A stretch of 19,611 nucleotides of DNA from assembly GCA_023257975.1 (NCBI GenBank), contig JALRAW010000074.1:1-19611 (forward strand), given 5' to 3'. Below the pieces are notes generated by a model that worked only from the letters and a program-made list of their open reading frames with translations, ran no database searches and had not been told where the DNA came from. The stretch is from Candidatus Fonsibacter sp. (GTDB lineage: Bacteria > Pseudomonadota > Alphaproteobacteria > Pelagibacterales > Pelagibacteraceae). The translations under genes and the position numbers were made by a program. Of this stretch, positions 7,309 through 14,145 are shown in pieces; the first letter of the stretch is position 1; each line of letters begins with the position of its first letter.

Positions 7309-8574
7309 ATGAAAAAAAAACTAATATGTTTCGTAGCTGCCTTTTCTCTTTCATTTAACTCATTTGCTGTATCACAACAAAAAGTTAACGAAGTAGTAAT
7401 CGGTGTCCTACATCCATTAACAGGTCCAGTTGCTCAAATTGGTCTTGATTCAATTGCTGCGCTTAAAACTGCAGTAGAAATTGTTAACGAAGACGTTAAT
7501 CTTGATATGCCTTTCGCTAAAGGAAAAGGATTACCAGGATTAAAAGGTGCTAAAATTAGATTGGTAATTGCAGACCACCAAGGCAAACCAGAAATTGGTC
7601 AAGGTGAAGCTGAAAGATTAATCAATAATGAAAAAGTTCACGCTTTATTTGGAGCATACTTTTCAGCGGTAACAGCAACATCTAGTTTAGTTGCTGATAG
7701 AGCTGGAATTCCATATGTAAACGGAGCTTCAACAGCACCAAATCTTACAGACCGTGGTCTAAAATATTTCTTTAGAGTAACTCCTCATGACGGTGAATTC
7801 ACACAAGTAATGTATGATTTCATGTCAGATTTACAAAAGAAAAAGAATATCAAATTATCAACTGTAAGTATTTTGCATGAAGATTCTCTTTGGGGAACTG
7901 ACAGCGGAACTACACAAGAAAAATTTGCAAAAGATAAAGGTTACAAAGTTGCTGACAAAATTGCATATAATGCAAAAGCAACTTCTTTGACTTCAGAAGT
8001 TCAAAAATTAAAAGCATCTAACGCTGATGTTTTACTTCCGTCATCTTATACATCTGATGCGTTTCTTTTCTTAAAAACAGCTAAAGAATTGGATTACAAT
8101 CCAAAATTATTGCTAGCACAAAACGCTGGTTACACAGATCCAAGCTTTATCTCTACAATGGGTAAAGATGCTGAAGGTGTAATCACAAGATCACCATTTA
8201 ATGCCGATCTTGCTAAAAAAATTCCTAACCTTGCTAAGGTGAATGAATTATTTAAAAAACATTCAGGCGGAAGAGATCTATCTGATGTTCCAGCAAGAGA
8301 ATTTACAGCGTTTATGGTTCTTGTAGATGCAATCAACAGAGCTGGTTCAACTGATCCTGAGAAAATTCGTGTGGCATTAACACAAACGAATATTCCTGCT
8401 AAAAATTTAATCATTCCTTATAAAGGCGTGAAGTTTTCAGCAAATGGACATAACGAGTTGCAAAGAGGAATTTTAATGCAAGTTCAAAATGGACAATACT
8501 GTACAATTTATCCATTTGAATTCGCTGCATGTGAAGTGAAATACCCTATGCCAACTTGGGCACAAAAAAAATAA
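7309..8574 (+). CDS. LIV-type ABC transporter periplasmic substrate-binding protein
   Basis: Periplasmic receptor (Peripla_BP_6 / leucine-binding-like fold) that hands its ligand to LivHMGF. 421 residues. The N-terminus MKKKLICFVAAFSLSFNSFA is a classical Sec signal peptide, likely cleaved after Ala20; there is no lipobox cysteine. The mature start VVIGVLHPLTGPVAQIG (29-45) is the family hallmark, followed by the typical ALFGAYFSAVTATSS ligand loop and LHEDSLWGTDSG in the hinge. Two C-terminal cysteines (QYC and AAC) could pair in the periplasm. Strong ribosome-binding site GGAG. It stands alone between a divergent control region and a strong terminator, consistent with separate, higher expression than its permease. 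Its context beside pxpABC and DUF1445 hints at oxoproline, glutamate or a related ligand; the sequence alone does not identify the ligand. Confidence 0.95.
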   Translation: MKKKLICFVAAFSLSFNSFAVSQQKVNEVVIGVLHPLTGPVAQIGLDSIAALKTAVEIVNEDVNLDMPFAKGKGLPGLKGAKIRLVIADHQGKPEIGQGEAERLINNEKVHALFGAYFSAVTATSSLVADRAGIPYVNGASTAPNLTDRGLKYFFRVTPHDGEFTQVMYDFMSDLQKKKNIKLSTVSILHEDSLWGTDSGTTQEKFAKDKGYKVADKIAYNAKATSLTSEVQKLKASNADVLLPSSYTSDAFLFLKTAKELDYNPKLLLAQNAGYTDPSFISTMGKDAEGVITRSPFNADLAKKIPNLAKVNELFKKHSGGRDLSDVPAREFTAFMVLVDAINRAGSTDPEKIRVALTQTNIPAKNLIIPYKGVKFSANGHNELQRGILMQVQNGQYCTIYPFEFAACEVKYPMPTWAQKK

Positions 8575-8597
8575 GTAATTATTTTTTAAAAAATTAA

Positions 8598-8629
8598 GGG
8601 GCGGTTTTAAATAACCGTCCCTTTTTTTT
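8598..8629 (+). terminator. Strong intrinsic terminator after the ABC binding-protein gene, probably bidirectional
   Basis: GGGGCGGTT (8598-8606) pairs with AACCGTCCC (8613-8621) as a 9-bp stem with one G-U pair and a 6-base loop, followed by eight T (8622-8629). It is conspicuously GC-rich for this DNA. On the opposite strand the stem is followed by TTAATTTTTT, so it can also end the convergent pxpA transcript, whose stop codon lies at 8636-8634, just 5 bases from the T-run. Confidence 0.9.
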
Positions 8630-8633
8630 GGCA

Positions 8634-9407
8634 TTAATTAATTTTTTTTAACTTATCCAAAGATTTTAATTGAAAACCATTCTTAATTAAAACTTCTTTC
8701 AAATATTGAGCGTTATCCACTGCTGTTTTTTCATCTCCATGAACGCAAATTGAATCAATGTCACAAGGAATTTGTTTTCCGGAATAACAATTTAAAGCCT
8801 GATTTTCTAACATTCTAAGAACGTGTTTTGCAGATTCCTCTCTGTTTAAGATCATTGCATTAGGTTTTGATCTTGCAACAAGATAACCATTATCTTCATA
8901 GTTTCTATCTGCAAACACTTCACAAGCAATTCTTAATTTTAAATCACGACCTGCTTTTTCCATCTCAGTCTGTGCATGGGCTAAAAAAATTACATTTGGA
9001 TCAAATTGCTTAATTGCTTTAGCTATAGTGAACGACAATTCATAATTCTCGCAAGCCATATTACTCAAAGCACCATGTGGTTTTACATGAGTTACTTTCA
9101 TTTTTAATTTATCTGCGACTTTGTTTAGAATTTCACATTGATCAATAACAAGTTTAGTAACTTCCTCTGGTGAAATATTCATTCTCTTTCTGCCAAAATT
9201 TTCTCTATCTAAGTACGAGGGATGTGATCCAATACTAACTCCGTTGTCTTTAGATATTCGAATAGTTCTTTCCATCGTTTCTTCGTCACCCGCATGATAA
9301 CCACAAGCAATGTTTGCAGAATTTACTATTTTTAATAAGGCAGGATCATTTTCTGTAGAATGAAACTTTGAACTTTCACCCAGATCACTATTAATATTTA
9401 CTTCCAT
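8634..9407 (-). CDS. pxpA: 5-oxoprolinase subunit A (LamB/YcsF family)
   Basis: Subunit of the prokaryotic ATP-dependent 5-oxoprolinase PxpABC, which opens 5-oxo-L-proline (pyroglutamate) to L-glutamate in the cytosol. 257 residues, normal length. Conserved blocks: NSDLGES (6-12), SANIACGYHAGD (30-41), SHPSYLDRENFGR (61-73), VKPHGALSN (108-116), EVFADRNY (163-170) and ICVHGD (220-225), with the polar residues of the family all present. The start at 9407 gives the standard MEVNINSDLGES N-terminus. Usually pxpA sits in one operon with pxpB and pxpC; here it is divergent from them across 50 bases. It runs into the shared terminator at 8598-8629. No signal peptide. Confidence 0.95.
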   Translation of the reverse strand: MEVNINSDLGESSKFHSTENDPALLKIVNSANIACGYHAGDEETMERTIRISKDNGVSIGSHPSYLDRENFGRKRMNISPEEVTKLVIDQCEILNKVADKLKMKVTHVKPHGALSNMACENYELSFTIAKAIKQFDPNVIFLAHAQTEMEKAGRDLKLRIACEVFADRNYEDNGYLVARSKPNAMILNREESAKHVLRMLENQALNCYSGKQIPCDIDSICVHGDEKTAVDNAQYLKEVLIKNGFQLKSLDKLKKIN

Positions 9408-9457
9408 TATATTTCGCTTTTGCTAATTTAAAATTTCTAAAAGTTTATACAATATCC
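9408..9457. promoter_or_regulatory. Divergent promoter region between pxpA and pxpB
   Basis: Fifty AT-rich bases separate the two starts. On the plus strand TATACA (9446-9451) or TACAAT (9448-9453) lies only a few bases before the pxpB ATG, with no Shine-Dalgarno sequence, again suggesting a transcript starting at or very near the start codon. No clear -35 is seen at the right distance. A shared regulator could keep subunit A and subunits B and C in step; no convincing operator is visible. Confidence 0.28.
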
Positions 9458-10135
9458 ATGATAAAAAAAATAACTAATATCAGTGATCAAGGAATTATTT
9501 GTGATTTTGGCGAAGAGGTAAATAAAGATATTAATAAAAAAGTTATTAGTCTTTTTAACTATCTTAAAGAAAAAAGTAATAAAGATGAGATTAAGGGTAT
9601 TTATAATATTATTCCCTCTTATAATAAGTTAGTTATCCATTTCGATTTAGAAAAGAATAACTCACATAAAATTAAAGAAATAATTTCATGCATTGATCTT
9701 AAAAAATTAAATATAACTCAATCAGGTAAAACTTGGACTATTCCTATTTGTTATGATGATGAATTCGCACTTGATTTAGAAAATTTAACAAAGTCACTTA
9801 AATTATCTAAAGAGGAAATTATCAAAACACATTTGGATACTGAGTTTTATGTGTATATGATAGGTTTTATGCCAGGACATCCTTATATGGGTGATCTTGA
9901 TAAGAAATTATTTACAAGTAGATTGCAGTCACCAAGAGTTGAAGTTCCAATAGGTTCCGTTGCTATTGCTGAGAAGTTTTGCATTATCTATCCTTATCTA
10001 AGTCCTGGTGGGTGGAATATTATTGGCAGAACTTCTGTTAAATTATTTGATACTAAAAATTTTACAAACCCCTGTTTGTTTTCACCTGGCGACACAATAA
10101 AATTTAAAAAAGTTAATAAATCAGAATTAAAATAA
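9458..10135 (+). CDS. pxpB: 5-oxoprolinase subunit B (KipI family)
   Basis: Second subunit of PxpABC; the family (AHS1, KipI of Bacillus) has a cyclophilin-like fold and forms a complex with PxpC. 225 residues. Motifs: IPICYDDEFALDL (95-107), GFMPGHPYMGDL (136-147, the usual GFxPGFPYLG with His for Phe), SPRVEVPIGSVAIA (158-171) and SPGGWNIIGRT (182-192). The first 90 residues are lysine-rich and poorly conserved, as in the family. Its stop and the pxpC start share a base (TAATG), so the two are translationally coupled. The Bacillus member also inhibits a sporulation kinase, irrelevant here because no such context is seen. Confidence 0.94.
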   Translation: MIKKITNISDQGIICDFGEEVNKDINKKVISLFNYLKEKSNKDEIKGIYNIIPSYNKLVIHFDLEKNNSHKIKEIISCIDLKKLNITQSGKTWTIPICYDDEFALDLENLTKSLKLSKEEIIKTHLDTEFYVYMIGFMPGHPYMGDLDKKLFTSRLQSPRVEVPIGSVAIAEKFCIIYPYLSPGGWNIIGRTSVKLFDTKNFTNPCLFSPGDTIKFKKVNKSELK

Positions 10136-11091
10136 TGGAACAAAGTTATTTTGAAGTTTTAAGACCGGGTATAAATTCAACCTTTCAAGATAAAGGAAGA
10201 TTTGGTGTTCAATATATGGGACTGGCTCCTGGTGGCGCTATGGATTACCAATCTTATCTTCTTTCTAACGTTTTATTAAACAATGACAAAAATACTGGAG
10301 CAATAGAATTTGCTTACCAAGGTCCTCTTATAAAGTTAGTTAAAGGCAAAACTAAAGTTGCAATCACAGGAAATGTTTTTTTTAAAATATACTCTCAAAA
10401 AGGAGAAATTAATGGCGAGCCTTACAGAACATATGATTTAAATGAAGGCGATCAATTAGATATTCTTGCAACAAAGGCATCTGTTTATGGTTATTTAAGT
10501 ATTGAAGGTGGCTTTAAATTAGATAAATTTTGTGGATCAGTCTCATCCCAACCTCGAGCATTTATTGGTCCAAATGGAGGAAAAAAAATTGAATTAAAAG
10601 ATAAGATTTTAATTTTTAAAAACTCTACCAATAAAGAAAATAAAATAATCAGAAATATTAAATTTGAAGAAAAAAAGATCTTCAGGGTTCTTCCTGGTCC
10701 GCAATTTCATTATTTTAGTACAGCTTCTAAAAAGCAATTTTTTTCAACTCCTTATTTAATCACAAAACAAACTGACAGGATGGGGATGAGAGTTATAGGG
10801 AAAAGTCTAGAAAACTTAGTAAATTCTAATATTCCCTCTGAAGGTATTATAAAAGGAGCAATTCAAGTTCCAGGGGATGGAAATCCAATTATTCTTCTGT
10901 CAGACCATCCAACAACAGGAGGATATCCAAAAGTTGGTTCGATTATTTCCTCTGATTACGATGACTTAATACAGCAAAATTCAAATAAAAAAATTTACTT
11001 CCAGCTTGTAACGTTGGAGGCTGCGGAGCAGGAATTTCTACTCTATGTAGAAAAAATAAAAAAAAAGATTACTAATATCGAAAAGATATAA
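10135..11091 (+). CDS. pxpC: 5-oxoprolinase subunit C (KipA / biotin-dependent carboxyltransferase-like family)
   Basis: Third subunit of 5-oxoprolinase. 318 residues with the AHS2/KipA fold. The N-terminal hallmark RPGINSTFQDKGRFGVQYMGLAPGGAMD (10-37) is clear, as is IEFAYQGP (57-64), and the C-terminal half shows TDRMGMR, SEGIIKGAIQVPGDGNPIILLSDHPTTGGYPK and later typical residues. Databases often call it 'biotin-dependent carboxyltransferase' or 'urea amidolyase-like', but no biotin carboxylase or carrier domain is nearby and it sits directly behind pxpB, so PxpC is the right name. It ends 9 bases before the convergent acnA stop, with no visible terminator between. The C-terminus is a lysine-rich tail. 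Confidence 0.94.
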   Translation: MEQSYFEVLRPGINSTFQDKGRFGVQYMGLAPGGAMDYQSYLLSNVLLNNDKNTGAIEFAYQGPLIKLVKGKTKVAITGNVFFKIYSQKGEINGEPYRTYDLNEGDQLDILATKASVYGYLSIEGGFKLDKFCGSVSSQPRAFIGPNGGKKIELKDKILIFKNSTNKENKIIRNIKFEEKKIFRVLPGPQFHYFSTASKKQFFSTPYLITKQTDRMGMRVIGKSLENLVNSNIPSEGIIKGAIQVPGDGNPIILLSDHPTTGGYPKVGSIISSDYDDLIQQNSNKKIYFQLVTLEAAEQEFLLYVEKIKKKITNIEKI

Positions 11092-11100
11092 TTAAAATAT

Positions 11101-13764
11101 TTAAGCCATATTTCTTAGAACGTACTGAAGAATACCACCGTGCTTGTAGTATTCAGTTTCATTATCAGTATCAATTCTAGAAAGAACATTTATTTTTTTA
11201 GAACTTCCATCTTCATACAAGAATTCCACTGTTACCTCTTCTCTAGGTTTTAAGCCCTTTTCAACATTTAAAATATTTATAATCTCAGACCCTTTTAGAT
11301 TTAATGTCTTTCTCGAATATCCTTCTTTAAATTGAAGAGGTAAAATTCCCATACCAACTAAGTTAGATCTATGTATTCTCTCAAAGCTCTCAGCAATCAC
11401 TGCTTTAACTCCTAAAAGTTTAGTTCCTTTTGCAGCCCAATCGCGAGATGATCCTGTTCCATATTCTTTTCCAGCAATTACAACAAGATCTACTTTTCTT
11501 TTTTGATATTCCATAGAAGCATCAAATACTGGCATTACTTTTTTATCAGGATGAAGCATTGTAACTCCACCTTCTGTACCTGGTGCCATTTCATTTTTAA
11601 TTCTAATATTTGCAAATGTTCCACGCATCATTACCTCGTGATTTCCTCTTCTTGCTCCATAAGAATTAAAATCTTTTTGTAATACTTGATGGTGCATAAA
11701 ATAGTCTCCTGTAGGTCCTGACTTTTGAATAGAGCCTGCTGGCGAAATATGATCAGTTGTTATTGAATCTGCTAAAATAAGAAGAGGCCTTGCGTTTTTA
11801 ATTGGTTTAAATCCTTCTGGTTTATCAGGTAAGTTTTCAAAGAATGGTGGTCGTTTAACGTAGGTTGACTTTTGATCCCAATCATAAATGCTACTTGCAA
11901 CTGTTTTTATTTTCTGCCAGCTAGCTGGTCCTTCTGATACGTTATCATATCTTGATCTGAACATTTGAGCTGAGATAGAAGTTAAAATTGTATCCGCTAT
12001 TTCTTTATTTGATGGCCAAATATCTTTTAAAAATACGTCTTTACCGCTTTTGTCTTTTCCAAGTGAATCTTTATAAAGATCAACCATCATTGAGCCTGCG
12101 ATAGCATAAGCAACAACAAGCGGTGGTGATGCCAAATAATTTGCTTTAACTTGTGGATGAACTCTACCTTCAAAATTTCTATTTCCTGAAAGAACTGATG
12201 CTACATACAATTCACCTTTTGTAATTGCATTATTAATATTGTCATTCAATGGTCCAGAATTTCCAATACAAGTTGTGCAACCATATCCAACTAAATTAAA
12301 ACCTAATTGATTAAGATAAGTATCAAGTCCTGCTTTTTCTAAATAATCAGTTACAACTTTTGAACCAGGTGCTAGCGAAGTTTTAACCCATGGCTTAGAA
12401 GATAATCCTTTCTCAATTGCTTTTTTCGCAAGAAGTCCTGCAGCAATTAAAACGCTAGGGTTAGAAGTATTCGTACAAGATGTGATTGCGGCAATTACAA
12501 TATTTCCATCTTTTAACTTATAATTTGCATTTTCAACTGGATATTCTTTTAAAGCTGTTCTTTTGATTGTTTCTTTAAAATTCTTATCAAAATCTTTTGC
12601 AGCATCCGTTAATAAAACTTTGTCTTGTGGACGTTTTGGTCCTGCAATTGTTGGAACTACTGTGCTGACATCTAGACTTAAAGTATCCGTAAATACCATG
12701 CCTGTACTTGTCCATAATCCCTGCTCTTTTGCATAAACTTCTATAAGTTTAATTAAATCTTTATCTCTTCCTGAAAACTCTAAATATTTTAATGTCTCTT
12801 CATCAATTGGGAAAAAACCGCATGTCGCTCCATATTCTGGTGCCATATTTGCAATTGTTGCTCTGTCTGCAAGTGATAAATTTTTCAAACCTTCTCCATA
12901 AAACTCTACGAATTTTCCAACTACACCTTTTTTTCTTAACATTTGTGTAACTGTTAAAACTAAATCTGTTGCAGTGGTGCCTTCTGGTAACTTTCCTTTA
13001 ATTTCAAATCCGACAACTTCTGGAATTAACATTGAAATAGGCTGTCCTAGCATCACTGCCTCAGCTTCAATTCCGCCAACTCCCCAACCAAGAACCGCAA
13101 GACCATTCACCATTGTTGTGTGACTGTCAGTACCTACTAAAGTATCTGGGTAAGCAGTTAATTCTCCATTTATTTTTGAAGACCAAACTACTTTTGATAA
13201 ATATTCTAAATTTACCTGATGACAAATTCCTGTTCCTGGAGGAACTACTTTAAAATTATTAAATGCTTGCTGACCCCATTTTAAAAATGAATATCTTTCG
13301 CCATTTCTTGAAAATTCTTTTTCAACGTTTAGATCAAATGAGTCTTTGTTTGCATAATTATCAACCATCACTGAATGATCAATAACTAAATCTACTTGTG
13401 ATAATGGATTAATTTTTTTTGGATCTTTATTTTTTGCTTTCACCGCATCTCGCATTGCAGCTAAATCTGCAACTGCTGGAATTCCTGTGTAATCCTGCAT
13501 TAAAACTCGAGCTGGTCGATACGCAATTTCAGTATCTGATGTTTTGGTCTTTAACCAATTTTGAATAGCGTTAATTTGGGTTTTATCAACAGTGCTATTA
13601 TCTTCATAACGAAGTAAATTTTCCAATAACACTTTAAGAGATTTTGGAAGTTTGCTTATATCTTTAAGACCATTCTTCTCAGCTTCTGTTAAGCTATAAA
13701 TAATGTAATCTTTTCCATTAACTTTAATTGTTTTTTTAGATTTAAAAGAATTAATTTTACTCAT
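11101..13764 (-). CDS. acnA: Aconitate hydratase A (AcnA/IRP type)
   Basis: TCA-cycle enzyme interconverting citrate and isocitrate through cis-aconitate, with a [4Fe-4S] cluster. 887 residues, full length for the AcnA/IRP group. Cluster ligands: Cys430 in AITSCTNTSNPSV, and Cys496 and Cys499 in GYGCTTCIGNSGPL. Other blocks: RVLMQDYTGIPAVADLAAMR (86-105), DTLVGTDSHTTMVNGLAVLGWGVGGIEAEAVMLGQP (about 207-242), and the swivel-domain GKEYGTGSSRDWAAKG and ESFERIHRSNLVGMGILPLQF. It starts 15 bases after the DUF1850 stop on the same strand, so it is probably the last gene of the TAXI-TRAP-DUF1850 transcript, though a promoter inside the DUF1850 gene is possible. No ribosome-binding site is evident. 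Methylcitrate/2-methylisocitrate dehydration is a less likely alternative. Confidence 0.97.
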   Translation of the reverse strand: MSKINSFKSKKTIKVNGKDYIIYSLTEAEKNGLKDISKLPKSLKVLLENLLRYEDNSTVDKTQINAIQNWLKTKTSDTEIAYRPARVLMQDYTGIPAVADLAAMRDAVKAKNKDPKKINPLSQVDLVIDHSVMVDNYANKDSFDLNVEKEFSRNGERYSFLKWGQQAFNNFKVVPPGTGICHQVNLEYLSKVVWSSKINGELTAYPDTLVGTDSHTTMVNGLAVLGWGVGGIEAEAVMLGQPISMLIPEVVGFEIKGKLPEGTTATDLVLTVTQMLRKKGVVGKFVEFYGEGLKNLSLADRATIANMAPEYGATCGFFPIDEETLKYLEFSGRDKDLIKLIEVYAKEQGLWTSTGMVFTDTLSLDVSTVVPTIAGPKRPQDKVLLTDAAKDFDKNFKETIKRTALKEYPVENANYKLKDGNIVIAAITSCTNTSNPSVLIAAGLLAKKAIEKGLSSKPWVKTSLAPGSKVVTDYLEKAGLDTYLNQLGFNLVGYGCTTCIGNSGPLNDNINNAITKGELYVASVLSGNRNFEGRVHPQVKANYLASPPLVVAYAIAGSMMVDLYKDSLGKDKSGKDVFLKDIWPSNKEIADTILTSISAQMFRSRYDNVSEGPASWQKIKTVASSIYDWDQKSTYVKRPPFFENLPDKPEGFKPIKNARPLLILADSITTDHISPAGSIQKSGPTGDYFMHHQVLQKDFNSYGARRGNHEVMMRGTFANIRIKNEMAPGTEGGVTMLHPDKKVMPVFDASMEYQKRKVDLVVIAGKEYGTGSSRDWAAKGTKLLGVKAVIAESFERIHRSNLVGMGILPLQFKEGYSRKTLNLKGSEIINILNVEKGLKPREEVTVEFLYEDGSSKKINVLSRIDTDNETEYYKHGGILQYVLRNMA

Positions 13765-13779
13765 AAAGAAAACTGAGAT

Positions 13780-14145
13780 TTATTTACTATCGCAAGCATA
13801 TAACTTCAACGGTTTATTTTCGTTTTTTGGAAGTTCTTCACACTTTCCATTAAAGCAAATGTTCCAATTCTTAATGTTTGTCTCAGAGGTCGCTAAGATC
13901 AATTCATCTTTAGCGCTAACTTTTGGTTTATAAACCCACCAACCTTTAATTTGTTTTGAATTTGCTGGAGGTTCCATACCAGCGCCTGATCCTCTAACCC
14001 TTGCTTCAACAATTTTAAGTTTAGAATTGATAATTTTCCAATCTTCCTGCCATTCAACTTTCTCAACGGAATGAGTCCATACTAAGGTAAAAAATGAAAT
14101 TGCAAAGGTTGTAACTTTAGTTCCTGTTAGAACACACAGGCTCAT
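13780..14145 (-). CDS. DUF1850 family protein, TRAP-TAXI accessory
   Basis: Small protein of 121 residues that I recognise as DUF1850 from FFTLVWTHSVEKVEWQEDW (18-36), EARVRGSGAGMEPP (47-60) and WNICFNGKCEEL (94-105). A hydrophobic N-terminus (about residues 3-22) suggests export or membrane anchoring; Cys97 and Cys102 could pair in the periplasm. The family has no known function but is regularly encoded next to fused TRAP permeases with TAXI binding proteins, as here, so it is probably an accessory part of that transporter. Its ATG overlaps the TRAP permease stop (ATGA), indicating translational coupling. It is followed 15 bases later by acnA. Confidence 0.88.
   Translation of the reverse strand: MSLCVLTGTKVTTFAISFFTLVWTHSVEKVEWQEDWKIINSKLKIVEARVRGSGAGMEPPANSKQIKGWWVYKPKVSAKDELILATSETNIKNWNICFNGKCEELPKNENKPLKLYACDSK

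Noticed and set aside
10135..11091. Reading pxpC as a biotin-dependent carboxyltransferase or urea amidolyase.
   Set aside because: No biotin carboxylase, carrier domain or amidase nearby; the coupled pxpB and adjacent pxpA identify the 5-oxoprolinase complex.
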